Below, piece by piece: positions 1-7,694 of a DNA stretch of 11,310 nt (the first letter of the stretch is position 1; every line of letters starts with the position of its first letter). The notes under the pieces were generated by a model, which ran no database searches, was not told where the DNA came from, and saw nothing but the letters and a program-made list of their open reading frames with translations. The stretch lies in NCBI GenBank assembly GCA_003529305.1, contig DPWC01000115.1, forward strand, positions 1 through 11,310, written 5' to 3'. The translations under genes were made by a program, and so were the position numbers. The DNA comes from Actinomycetota bacterium (GTDB taxonomy: Bacteria > Actinomycetota > Actinomycetes > UBA12327).

Positions 1-65
1 CAGGATTTGAACCTGCGACCTCTGGGTTATGAGCCCAGCGAGCTACCGAGCTGCTCCACCCCGCG
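1..65 (-). tRNA. Initiator tRNA-fMet (CAT), 3' end clipped by window edge
   Basis: Read on the minus strand this folds as a tRNA. The acceptor 5' strand is CGCGGGG (65-59), the D arm is GAGC/GCTC, the anticodon arm is CTGGG-CTCATAA-CCCAG with anticodon CAT at 31-29, and the T arm is GCAGG-TTCAAAT-CCTG, cut by the window start. The three consecutive G-C pairs at the base of the anticodon stem and the 5' C expected to be unpaired at position 1 are the known hallmarks of bacterial initiator tRNA, and the 5' half is nearly identical to E. coli fMet tRNA as I recall it. So this is the initiator rather than elongator Met or Ile-CAT tRNA. About 12 nt including the 3' acceptor strand lie outside the window, so whether CCA is encoded cannot be seen. 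Confidence 0.95.
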
Positions 66-76
66 TCGGTAGGTCA

Positions 77-82
77 AGGCTA
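77..82 (-). promoter_or_regulatory. Possible -10 box of the tRNA-fMet gene
   Basis: On the minus strand TAGCCT fits the actinobacterial -10 pattern TANNNT and would start transcription around 70, about 5 nt before the mature tRNA 5' end. No convincing -35 is seen at the right distance, so this rests on position and a short match only. Confidence 0.3.
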
Positions 83-209
83 CGCCATCGCCTCAAGGAC
101 CAGTGCCGGGGTCCTTCGCCCCTGTCTGCATTGAGGCAGCGCCTCTTATCGTCGCTGGGATGATGACTGCTCGCGATGGTGCACTGGTGCCTGCATTGAT
201 TACGGTGCG

Positions 210-1124
210 ATGACCACAGAAGACCGCCCGATCGTCGTCGGCATCAACGACTCATCAGATGCACGCGCCGCCGTTCATTGGGCGATCGCCGAAGCGAGGG
301 TGTGCGGGTGTGCTGTGGTCTTGACCCATACCTGGATCGCTGACTCTTACTCGCTACCAGCGATCGCTGGCGCGATTCCTGATGGCACCCTCACAGGTGC
401 GGCCAACCGCGAGATTCAGGGTGCAGCGCAGGCGTGGCTGGATACCACGGTGCTGGAGGTGGCAGCCCAAGCGCCGGTTCCGGTGTCTGGGGCGCTAGGT
501 GAGGGTTCGGCGGCCGGGTTCTTGCTGTCACTGGCACCAAGTGCCAGCATGCTCGTGGTCGGTTCGAGAGGTCATTCCACGGCGGCGCGGTGGATGACTG
601 GTTCCACTAGCGCGCAGGTGGCGCACCATTGCCCGATACCAGTGGTTGTCGTGCGCGAGGGCGACAAGGAACAAAATGATCGTCCCACGGCGAACTTCTG
701 CGGTCCGGTGGTTGTTGGCGTTGATGGATCGGCGTCGTCGTTAGCGGCACTGCGGGCTGCGCACGAATTTGCCGCCGAGCATCATCTGGCGCTGCAGGTA
801 GTGCATTCGTGGCAGCCACCGTTGAGTGGCACCCTGATGGGTAACTCTGAGAGTTTCGACCTCTCGACCGCTGCGCAGTTCGATGAGGGGTGGCGAACGC
901 TGCATGAATCCCTCTCGGCACTGCAGACATCGACACCGGTCGTGCCGATGACCGAGCAGTTGCAGCGCGGAAGTGCTGCTGCCGCGCTCATTGCGGCCTC
1001 GCAACAGGCGAGTCTGACCGTGGTGGGGGCCAGAGGGCGCGGCGGTTTTCTGGGATTGCTGCTGGGTTCGGTGAGCAGCGCTGTGCTGCACCACGCGCAC
1101 AGCCCGGTGATGATCGTTCGTTAG
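210..1124 (+). CDS. Universal stress protein, tandem UspA domains
   Basis: A cytoplasmic protein of 304 residues made of two UspA domains in tandem (about 8-149 and 166-304). Each ends with the nucleotide-binding signature G-2x-G-9x-G(S/T): G118-S-R-G121 to G131-S132 in the first and G273-A-R-G276 to G286-S287 in the second. Both also keep the early acidic residue after the first strand (GIND, GVDG). This is the ATP-binding type, and two-domain versions are common in Actinobacteria, where several respond to hypoxia or stationary phase; its specific role is not shown here. No membrane segments. No good Shine-Dalgarno precedes the ATG at 210; a TACGGT at 201-206 is too close to the ATG to serve as its -10, while TATCGT at 147-152 is a possible one. 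It is followed after only 9 nt by the DUF1015 gene, suggesting co-transcription. Confidence 0.93.
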   Translation: MTTEDRPIVVGINDSSDARAAVHWAIAEARVCGCAVVLTHTWIADSYSLPAIAGAIPDGTLTGAANREIQGAAQAWLDTTVLEVAAQAPVPVSGALGEGSAAGFLLSLAPSASMLVVGSRGHSTAARWMTGSTSAQVAHHCPIPVVVVREGDKEQNDRPTANFCGPVVVGVDGSASSLAALRAAHEFAAEHHLALQVVHSWQPPLSGTLMGNSESFDLSTAAQFDEGWRTLHESLSALQTSTPVVPMTEQLQRGSAAAALIAASQQASLTVVGARGRGGFLGLLLGSVSSAVLHHAHSPVMIVR

Positions 1125-1133
1125 CCTTCGGCC

Positions 1134-2390
1134 ATGGTCGCCGTCCGCCCGTTCCGGGCCCTTGTTGTCAGTCCGAGTGCTGCGGATCGCACCGTCAGCC
1201 TGCCCTATGACGTGATGAACGCCGCCGAAGCCACACAGATGGCCGCGACTGGCCGCAACCAGTTCCTGCATGTCTCACGACCCGAAATTGATCTGCCAGA
1301 GGGTTCAGATCCGCACGCTCCGGAGGCCTACGCCCAGTCAGCTCGCGCACTGGCGGCACTGATCGCTGACGGCACCTTTGTGCGCCAAGGCGAACCGGTG
1401 ATGCTCGTGTTGCGCGAAACGATGGGCGAACTAGTTCAGATCGGCCTCGTGGCCTCGGCCAGTGTTGATGACTATGACCGCACGGACATCCGAATCCACG
1501 AATTCACCCGGCCCGACAAGGAACTGGATCGCGTCAACCACATCGATGCCGTAGGTGCTCACGATGAGCCGGTTTTCTTGACCTATCGCGCTGATGCCGC
1601 TATCTCGGCGGTCGTTGCCCGCGCTCTTAGCAGTGCGCCGCTGATCGAAGTCACCGCCGACGGCGGTGTGCGCCACGAGCTGTGGGTCATCGACGATCAA
1701 TCCGACCTCGCGACGCTGGTGGACCTTTTCGCAGCGATCCCGCGCACCTATGTGGCCGATGGACACCACCGCAGTGCGGCGGCCTCGGTAGTGCGCAAAC
1801 GCCGCAAAGGTGACAACCCGCCGAGAACACCGGCGCTTGATGGACTCCAGTTTGCTGACGGACTCGACGGCTTCTTGGCCGTGCTGGTACCCAGCGACAG
1901 CACCAATGTGATGGCCTACAACCGCGTGGTGCAAGACCTCGCCGGCCGCTCGGCCGAGGACTTCCTCAGCGAAGTAGCCAAAGTTGTTCAGATCGAACCC
2001 TCAGCGACAGCCGTCGCTGGTCAACAGAAGTACTCCTTCGGCATGCTGCTCGGTGATCAGTGGTATCAGTGCCGCTATCTCGACATTCCCACAGCCGACG
2101 CCGATCCGCTACGGGCGCTGGATGTCTCACTGCTGCAAGACCGCATCTTGGGTCCCTTGCTTGGTATCGAGGATCCACGGACCGACCAGCGGATTTCCTT
2201 TGTCGGAGGAATTCGCGGCACCGCTGAACTAGAACGCCTGGTAGGTGCCGGCGCTGCAGTGGCTTTTTCCATGCCAGCCACTGCGGTGCTGGACTTGATC
2301 GCCGTTGCGGACAAGGGTGATGTCATGCCGCCGAAGTCCACCTGGTTCGAGCCCAAGTTGCCCAGCGGATTGTTCATTCATCCCTTCTGA
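1134..2390 (+). CDS. DUF1015 family protein
   Basis: 418 residues, close to the usual family length. Family landmarks run end to end: N-terminal VRPFRAL (4-10) with PYDV (24-27), a D-P-x-x-P-E-A-Y segment near 59-66, HIDAVGAHDEPVFLTY (136-151), YVADGHHRSAAA (206-217), the LGPLLGIEDPRTDQRISFVGG region (339-359) and the C-terminal MPPKSTWFEPKLPSG (398-412). No signal peptide or membrane segment, so probably cytoplasmic. The biochemical role is not established from this sequence. The ADGHHR-x-x-A loop resembles the GxHRxxA loop of the ParB/sulfiredoxin fold, including serine kinases of that fold, which hints at a phosphotransfer or nucleotide-dependent reaction (inference). The gene starts 9 nt after the universal stress gene without a visible Shine-Dalgarno and its TGA overlaps the ATG of the next gene, so it sits in the middle of an apparent operon. 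Confidence 0.93.
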   Translation: MVAVRPFRALVVSPSAADRTVSLPYDVMNAAEATQMAATGRNQFLHVSRPEIDLPEGSDPHAPEAYAQSARALAALIADGTFVRQGEPVMLVLRETMGELVQIGLVASASVDDYDRTDIRIHEFTRPDKELDRVNHIDAVGAHDEPVFLTYRADAAISAVVARALSSAPLIEVTADGGVRHELWVIDDQSDLATLVDLFAAIPRTYVADGHHRSAAASVVRKRRKGDNPPRTPALDGLQFADGLDGFLAVLVPSDSTNVMAYNRVVQDLAGRSAEDFLSEVAKVVQIEPSATAVAGQQKYSFGMLLGDQWYQCRYLDIPTADADPLRALDVSLLQDRILGPLLGIEDPRTDQRISFVGGIRGTAELERLVGAGAAVAFSMPATAVLDLIAVADKGDVMPPKSTWFEPKLPSGLFIHPF

Positions 2391-4438
2391 TGATGGCGAC
2401 TCGCTTGCGCCGGTGGGCTGTACACCTGCCCTTTGCTCTGGTTCTGTTGGTGGCGTCGGTTCCGCGGATCGTCGCGATGATCGGCTACCGGCCCCTCTTG
2501 ATGTTCTACGGCGACTCCTTTTCCTACTACACCGCTGCCGGTGATGTTGCTCCGCCGTATTCCCGCCCGTTGGGGTACTCCTCGTTGATCCGGCTGATGG
2601 CCTGGACCAACCAGCTCAGCGCTGTCGCGCTCGTGCAGCATCTCGCTGTTCTGCTCCTAGCAGTGGCGATTTACGCAGCCTTGTTGTCACTTCGCGCGCC
2701 CGTGTGGCTGGCGGTCATCGTTCCGTTGCCCATGTTGTTGGACGGCTACCAGATTCTCAGTGAACACACTCTTCTCACCGAGACGATGTTCACCGTCCTT
2801 GTCGTGGTCGCCTTGCTGTTGGTTCTTCGCCAACGGGTGACGGTGGGCGTTGCCTCGTTGGCCGGCCTGTTGTTGGCGGCCTCCACCCTGACCCGCACCG
2901 TTGCTCTGCCGTTGATCGCCGTGGTGGTGGCGTACCTGGTGGTTCGCCGCGTGCGCTGGACTTCGGTGATTGCCTGTATGGCGTGCTTCAGTGTGCCGCT
3001 GTTGGCGTATGCCGGCTGGTATGCCGCGGCTCATGGAGCTTTTCGACTGCAAGAGGACGCACGATTCCTGTATGCGCGCGTGGCGCCGATCGCCCAATGC
3101 GAAAAGTTGGTGATCCCTGATCGGCTGCAGCGATTCTGTGACGACACCCCGCCGCAGGAGCGTCCCGGAAGCAACTTCTATGCCTGGGACAAGGACTCGC
3201 CGTTTTTGAAAGTACCGACGGGAACGCCGACTGATCAGATCGCCCTGGTACGAGCTGAGACTCAGGTGCTCGCTCGAGAGTTTGCCGTTGCTGTGATCCA
3301 ACAGCAGCCCCTCGACTATGCCTCGCTGATGGCTCGCGATGTTGTGCACTACTTCGGCCCGGGACGCACGGCCAGCCCGCAGGACACCCCACCGACTTGG
3401 TGGGAGTTCCCCGAGCAGCGGGCAGCTTCGGACCAGCAGCTTGTACTCAGTGGGTCGAACTATCAGGGGCGCTCCACGGATCCGCGCGTGACGCCATGGT
3501 CGGCGCAGTTCCTGCGCACCTGGCAGCAGGTACTGGGCACCCAAGGTCTGTTGGTGCTCCTGTTTTGTCTCTTGGGTGTCGCGGGCGCGGCCTTGGGCCG
3601 AACAGTTCGGCGCGGGGCGCGACGCGCGGACGCCACGCTTCTGACCGTGGCCGGCCTTGTGCTGCTGGTGGTGCCAGCGGCCACCTCGGTGTTCGACTAT
3701 CGCTATCTGCTGCCACCAGCAACAGTGCTCTATCTGGCCGGTGGCTGGGGACTGCTGCTTCTGATTCAGCGTCGGCGTGTGGAATCGGTGGAGACGCTTG
3801 ACGAAACTGAGAGCATTCGCGATGACGCCGTAGCGCTGCCTCGCCGACACCGCGCTCGGGCCACAGGTCGAATCGCCGCAGGAAGTGTTGTCGTGGCCGT
3901 GGTCCTTGGGGCGATCGTGCTCTCACCGATGCGCCCGGATCCGGTATACGCGCGATATGTCTCGTTGGGTTCCGAGCGAGGTGCGTGGGGATATCCCACG
4001 ACAGATCTCAGTGACCTGTCCTCGCGCGCCGGCTGGCAGGTCCGCTACTTCAACGGTGGAGTCATCTATGCCACGCCATCGGGTGCGACCTATGCGATCA
4101 CTGCGGTGACCGATCGGGAGTATCGCCGCCTCGGTGGATTGGCCGTCTTGGGGTTGCCTGAATCGAGCACCGGGCCACTTCGCGGATCGCCCGATGAGTT
4201 TGTCACTTGGTATGAGCGCGGGGCTGTGGTGTGGTCCAAGGACCGAGGAGTTCGCTCGGTCGTGCAACCATTTGCTCCTAAGTGGTGTTCCAAGGCGGCT
4301 CGCTGTGGCTTGGGAGCACCTTTGGCCGCTGCCCAACGCGATCCTGATTCCCTCAGTTTGCAGCAGCGGTTTGCCAACGGCTTGCTGATTGTCGATGCCG
4401 ATGGTGTTGTTCAGGAGGTTCCGGTCACGCGGGACTAG
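2390..4438 (+). CDS. Polytopic membrane protein, GT-C-like, with C-terminal LGFP repeats
   Basis: 682 residues. Hydrophobic segments lie near 11-31, 76-100, 104-118, 130-147, 151-166, 170-186, 191-213, 386-404, 416-431, 438-458 and 494-512, with a long hydrophilic loop at about 214-385. The layout, an acidic motif in the first loop (YGDSFSYY, 40-47) and S-E-H-T-L-L-T-E-T near 124-132 recall GT-C glycosyltransferases such as the PMT/ArnT group, whose first-loop aspartate is catalytic; this is weak similarity, not a firm assignment. Residues 517-622 hold two LGFP-type repeats (YVSLGS-x2-GAWGYPT with G-x2-YATPSGA; YRRLGGL-x2-LGLPES with ERGAVVWS) and 636-676 look like a degenerate third. LGFP repeats are known from actinobacterial cell-wall proteins, so this tail should lie outside the membrane. 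Cysteine pairs C237/C250 and C633/C639 fall in predicted external parts. Start ATG overlaps the upstream TGA; a second ATG follows at once at 2393. Confidence 0.85.
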   Translation: MMATRLRRWAVHLPFALVLLVASVPRIVAMIGYRPLLMFYGDSFSYYTAAGDVAPPYSRPLGYSSLIRLMAWTNQLSAVALVQHLAVLLLAVAIYAALLSLRAPVWLAVIVPLPMLLDGYQILSEHTLLTETMFTVLVVVALLLVLRQRVTVGVASLAGLLLAASTLTRTVALPLIAVVVAYLVVRRVRWTSVIACMACFSVPLLAYAGWYAAAHGAFRLQEDARFLYARVAPIAQCEKLVIPDRLQRFCDDTPPQERPGSNFYAWDKDSPFLKVPTGTPTDQIALVRAETQVLAREFAVAVIQQQPLDYASLMARDVVHYFGPGRTASPQDTPPTWWEFPEQRAASDQQLVLSGSNYQGRSTDPRVTPWSAQFLRTWQQVLGTQGLLVLLFCLLGVAGAALGRTVRRGARRADATLLTVAGLVLLVVPAATSVFDYRYLLPPATVLYLAGGWGLLLLIQRRRVESVETLDETESIRDDAVALPRRHRARATGRIAAGSVVVAVVLGAIVLSPMRPDPVYARYVSLGSERGAWGYPTTDLSDLSSRAGWQVRYFNGGVIYATPSGATYAITAVTDREYRRLGGLAVLGLPESSTGPLRGSPDEFVTWYERGAVVWSKDRGVRSVVQPFAPKWCSKAARCGLGAPLAAAQRDPDSLSLQQRFANGLLIVDADGVVQEVPVTRD

Positions 4439-4474
4439 CGCGGTAGTGCCTCATTCATAGAACCGCCAAGATCG

Positions 4475-4496
4475 AGGGTGATCTCGTCATCACTTT
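4475..4496. terminator. Weak hairpin between convergent genes
   Basis: AGGGTGAT (4475-4482) can pair with ATCACTTT (4489-4496) across a 6-nt loop, with two G-U pairs. It lies between the end of the membrane protein gene and the convergent end of hisN, overlapping the last hisN codons. There is no T-run on either strand, so a terminator role is only suggested by position. Confidence 0.22.
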
Positions 4497-5284
4497 GCGT
4501 GCAGAGCCGCCAAGACCTGCTCGTGTAACACCGCATTGGTCGTGATCGCACAACCAGCCTGCAACCACGACTCACCGGCGAATCCCGTGAGTCGGCCACC
4601 AGCCTCCTGAACGATGGGAACCAGGGCGGCGATATCCCACAGCGAGAGTTCCGGTTCGGCAGCGGCATCAAGTCGGCCTTCGGCAACGAGCATGTGCAGC
4701 AGAAAATCGCCGTGAGCCTCGACAGCGGCCACGGCGGTCACGAGAGCATCGAAGCTTTGCTGTCGCCCACTCCAATTACTCAGGGGTGATCGACCGAACA
4801 CTGCCCGGGCGAGTTCATCGGTGGCACTCACCGACAGCCGTTGCGCGGGGGTATCGCCGTCTTGTCGGTAAGCGCCGGTGCCGAGTTCTGCCCACCAGCG
4901 TTGACCGAGCGCGGGGGCTGACACCACACCCACGCGAACAGTGCCGTCTACCACCAGGGCGATCAGCGATGCCCAACCAGGCAGTCCTTGGACGAAGGCT
5001 TTGGTGCCATCGATGGGGTCAATGACCCAGTGGCGACCGACACCGGTCAAATTCGCCAAGGCGCTGGCGCCGAATTCTTCACCGACGATCTCGTCGGTGG
5101 ATCGCTGCTGAGCCAAGGTCTCGCGCAGCGCCGTTTCCACAGCGGTGTCCGCATCACTCACGGGGGTGGCATCGCTCTTGGACTCGATGCGCAAGTCGGC
5201 GGCCTGCCACCGAGTGGTCGTGATCTGGTCAGCCTGATCGGCAAGATGCAGAGCCAGAGCGAGATCATCGCTGATGATGTTCAT
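4490..5284 (-). CDS. hisN: Histidinol-phosphatase, inositol monophosphatase family
   Basis: 264 residues from ATG 5284. It dephosphorylates L-histidinol phosphate to histidinol, the penultimate steps of histidine synthesis in Actinobacteria. The metal-dependent IMPase signatures are all present: GEEFG (68-72), DPIDGT (89-94) followed by K-A-F-V-Q-G-L-P, and WDIAAL (216-221), giving the Mg2+ ligands Glu, Asp, Asp and Asp. The DPIDGTKAFVQGLP variant and the N-terminal DDLALAL-HLAD pattern are what I recall for HisN rather than for inositol or PAP phosphatases, but substrate choice within this fold is never certain from motifs. Start: the ATG at 5284 fits the family N terminus and has GCGGAG just upstream at a short spacing; an in-frame ATG at 5299 adds five residues and has no better site. 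It follows rsgA by 45 nt, the last gene of the aroA-rsgA-hisN run. Confidence 0.88.
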   Translation of the reverse strand: MNIISDDLALALHLADQADQITTTRWQAADLRIESKSDATPVSDADTAVETALRETLAQQRSTDEIVGEEFGASALANLTGVGRHWVIDPIDGTKAFVQGLPGWASLIALVVDGTVRVGVVSAPALGQRWWAELGTGAYRQDGDTPAQRLSVSATDELARAVFGRSPLSNWSGRQQSFDALVTAVAAVEAHGDFLLHMLVAEGRLDAAAEPELSLWDIAALVPIVQEAGGRLTGFAGESWLQAGCAITTNAVLHEQVLAALHAK

Positions 5285-5329
5285 GGGCTCCGCAGGCATA
5301 GCGGCAACTTACCGGGGAGTCGATGCCGC

Positions 5330-6319
5330 TTAGAGTCTGGAACGCAGGAGGCGGCGCAGCGACTCCACGCGCTCAGCAGAGGAGCCGCCCTCGTCGACCC
5401 AGTGATCGAGCGAGCAATGCGGCGGCTCATGGGTGCAGCCTCGGGGGCACTGAGCGGCGGCAGCTTCAAGGTCACTGAAGGCGTGCACCAGCCGCGAGGT
5501 CTCCACATGGGCGATGCCGAACGAGCGGATGCCGGGGGTGTCAATCACCCAACCGCCATTGGCGAGCTCCAGTGCGACAGCCGAAGTAGAGGTGTGTCGA
5601 CCTCGTCCTGTCACCGCATTGACGGTGCCTGTTGCGCGATCGGCAGTGGGCACCAAGGCATTGACCAGCGTTGACTTGCCGACACCAGATGCCCCGAGCA
5701 ACACCGTGGTGCGGCCCTGCAGGCGCTCACGCAGCTCATCGAGTGCATCGCCGCGTTGTCGCACCACAATCGGCACATCCAAGGCGGCGTAGTGATCAAT
5801 GATCGGTCGGGGGTCGGCAAGGTCGGCCTTCGTCAAGATCAGCAGCGGTTCAATGCCGGCGTCGTAGGCCGCCACCAAAGCGCGATCCACCAGTCGAGTT
5901 TGTGGGGCGGGATCAGCCAAGGCTGCGACCACGGCCAACTGGTCGGCGTTGGCTACGACCACCCGCTCAACCGGATCGGTGTCGTCAGCCGTTCGGCGAA
6001 GAGCGGTGGTTCGAGGGATGAGCCGGATGATTCTGGCGAGGGCATCAGGCGAACCCGTCAGGTCGCCGACCAACTCGACACGGTCGCCCACCACCACCCC
6101 TTTGCGGCCCATCTCGCGAGCCCGCATGGCAGTGACGACGCGCTCGTTCTCTCCGGTACCGATGACACAGGTCCACCGGCCGCGGTCCACCGCGACGACC
6201 ATGGCCGTTTCGGCTGAACTATGGGCTGGTCGGTCTTTCGAGCGCGGACGGGATTTTCCTCGGCTGGGGCGAACGCGGACATCGTCCTCGTCGAGTCGAG
6301 AGTGATCGCGCGATGCCAT
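5330..6319 (-). CDS. rsgA: Ribosome small subunit-dependent GTPase RsgA (YjeQ)
   Basis: A circularly permuted GTPase that checks late 30S subunit maturation. In 329-residue numbering the order is a basic N-terminal tail (DEDDVRVRPSRGKSRPRSKDRP), an OB-fold domain about 37-100, then G4 TKAD (163-166), G1 GASGVGKS (209-216), G2 RHTST (241-245), G3 DTPG (260-263), and a C-terminal zinc knuckle C291-x3-C295-x-H297-x4-C302. G4 before G1 is the diagnostic permutation. Start: I chose the ATG at 6319 because it overlaps the aroA stop as TGATG, giving the N terminus typical of actinobacterial RsgA; the longer frame from 6349 would add ten residues overlapping aroA without a reason. Translation is probably coupled to aroA. 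The pairing of aroA with rsgA is also known from mycobacteria. Confidence 0.95.
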   Translation of the reverse strand: MASRDHSRLDEDDVRVRPSRGKSRPRSKDRPAHSSAETAMVVAVDRGRWTCVIGTGENERVVTAMRAREMGRKGVVVGDRVELVGDLTGSPDALARIIRLIPRTTALRRTADDTDPVERVVVANADQLAVVAALADPAPQTRLVDRALVAAYDAGIEPLLILTKADLADPRPIIDHYAALDVPIVVRQRGDALDELRERLQGRTTVLLGASGVGKSTLVNALVPTADRATGTVNAVTGRGRHTSTSAVALELANGGWVIDTPGIRSFGIAHVETSRLVHAFSDLEAAAAQCPRGCTHEPPHCSLDHWVDEGGSSAERVESLRRLLRSRL

Positions 6320-7641
6320 CAGGACTGTTGTTCCAACATGGCCGACCATGAGGCAGTAAATCCTGGGAGGGTTTTAGCTGTGGCATCAATGTCGTCGATC
6401 TGAACACCTTCGACCCGCAGCCCAATGATCGCGCCGGCAGTGGCCATGCGATGGTCGTCGAAACTCTTCCAGATGCCGCCATGTAAGGGCGCCGGCTCAA
6501 TGATCAGGCCGTCGTCGGTTTCCTGTGCGGATCCGCCGAGTGCTCGTAAGTTGTGCACCAACGCCGCCAAGCGATCAGTTTCATGGCCGCGCAAGTGGGC
6601 AACTCCTCGGATAGCACTCGCGCTTTGAGCGAGAGCGGCAACTGCGGCGAAGGTGGGCACGAGTTCGCCGATCTGGCTCATGTCCACATCGAGTCCGTGC
6701 AGCGATCCGGTACCCGTGAGGGTCAACGAGTCAGTGCCGCGATGAACCTGCGCCCCCATCTGCTGGAGAAGAGCAGGGAATTGATCACCGGCTTGTGTGC
6801 TCTGAGCCGGCCATCGGGGAATTGTCACTGAGCCACCCGCCACTGCTGCCGCCGCAAGAAACGGGGCAGCGTTGGACAAGTCAGGCTCGATCACAGTGTC
6901 GAGTGCGCGAATCACGCCCGGTGCCACAGTCCACTGAGCACTGGTGGGCCCATCAATGGTCTCGGTGACGCTGACTCCGCGTTCGCGCAACATCGCCAGC
7001 GTCATGGCGATATGGGGCATCGAGGGCAGCGGGCCTCCGCGATGGGTAATCGAGAGGCCCTGCTGGCAGCGAGCACCGATGAGCAGGAGTGCACTGACGA
7101 ACTGTGACGATGCGGACGCATCGAGCACCACATCTCCGCCGGTAATGGCCCCTTCACCATGCACGGTGAACGGCAGCAAACCCCGACCGTCGTCATCGAT
7201 AGTGACGCCAAGTTCGCGCAAGGCGTCGATGACGGTGGACATCGGGCGTTGCCGAGCGCGCGGGTCGCCGTCGAAAGTAATCGGACCCACGGCAAGTGCC
7301 GCGAGGGCGGGCACGAAACGCATGACGGTGCCGGCAAGACCGCAATCGATGGCCGCTGGGCCGTGCATGGGCCGTGGTTCGACGATCCATCCGCGTACCG
7401 TGCCGCCGCCGTGCGAAGGGTCAGCGTCGATGTCGCGACCACCAACGCCCAGTGCTCGCAAGGCCTGTGCCATCAGCATGGTGTCGCGGGCATGCAGCGG
7501 CTGATGAATCGTGGAGGGGCCGTCGGCCAATGCTGCAAGGATCAAGGCGCGATTGGTCTGGGACTTTGATCCCGGTACTTCGACGACCGCGTTCAGGGCG
7601 TGCGACGGCTGTGGTGCGAGCCAATTGTCGGTCGTTGTCAT
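6319..7641 (-). CDS. aroA: 3-phosphoshikimate 1-carboxyvinyltransferase (EPSP synthase)
   Basis: 440 residues, normal family length. It joins shikimate-3-phosphate and PEP to make EPSP, the sixth step of the shikimate pathway toward aromatic amino acids. Visible signatures: VPGSKSQTNRALILAAL (22-38) with the K-S...R substrate residues, CGLAGTVMRFVPALAAL (100-116) as the PEP-site loop (GLAGTVMR where E. coli has GNAGTAMR, as in other Actinobacteria), DGDPRARQRPM (124-134), the central Ser cluster ASASSQFVSALLL (175-187), the catalytic Asp of DMSQIGELVPT (320-330), RGHETDR (351-357), DDHRMA (395-400) and KTLPGF (423-428). All catalytic landmarks are intact. It is first of the aroA-rsgA-hisN group, and is divergent from the SRAP gene, 53 nt away. 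A TACGCT -10 box ends 7 nt before the ATG, which suggests a leaderless mRNA. Confidence 0.97.
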   Translation of the reverse strand: MTTTDNWLAPQPSHALNAVVEVPGSKSQTNRALILAALADGPSTIHQPLHARDTMLMAQALRALGVGGRDIDADPSHGGGTVRGWIVEPRPMHGPAAIDCGLAGTVMRFVPALAALAVGPITFDGDPRARQRPMSTVIDALRELGVTIDDDGRGLLPFTVHGEGAITGGDVVLDASASSQFVSALLLIGARCQQGLSITHRGGPLPSMPHIAMTLAMLRERGVSVTETIDGPTSAQWTVAPGVIRALDTVIEPDLSNAAPFLAAAAVAGGSVTIPRWPAQSTQAGDQFPALLQQMGAQVHRGTDSLTLTGTGSLHGLDVDMSQIGELVPTFAAVAALAQSASAIRGVAHLRGHETDRLAALVHNLRALGGSAQETDDGLIIEPAPLHGGIWKSFDDHRMATAGAIIGLRVEGVQIDDIDATAKTLPGFTASWSAMLEQQS

Positions 7642-7648
7642 TGCCTTC

Positions 7649-7654
7649 AGCGTA
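7649..7654 (-). promoter_or_regulatory. Probable -10 of a leaderless aroA promoter
   Basis: Minus-strand TACGCT matches TANNNT and is separated from the aroA ATG by 7 nt, the layout typical of leaderless actinobacterial genes, where transcription starts at the first base of the start codon. No Shine-Dalgarno is visible before this ATG, which agrees. The same 12-mer GGCTACGCTGAA occurs at 10729-10740 on the plus strand. Confidence 0.5.
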
Positions 7655-7694
7655 GCCAGTCAGCGGTGATCCTTTGTCGTGGCAGGCTGGGCAT

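Noticed and set aside
106..121. DosR-like box before the universal stress gene
   Set aside because: GGGG...CCCC symmetry is present but the GGGACTNNNGTCCC core is not.
6320..6349. Longer rsgA start at 6349
   Set aside because: The TGATG overlap with aroA and the family N terminus favour ATG 6319.
7674..7694. Upstream ATG start of the SRAP gene
   Set aside because: It would put seven residues before the catalytic Cys that must be at position 2.
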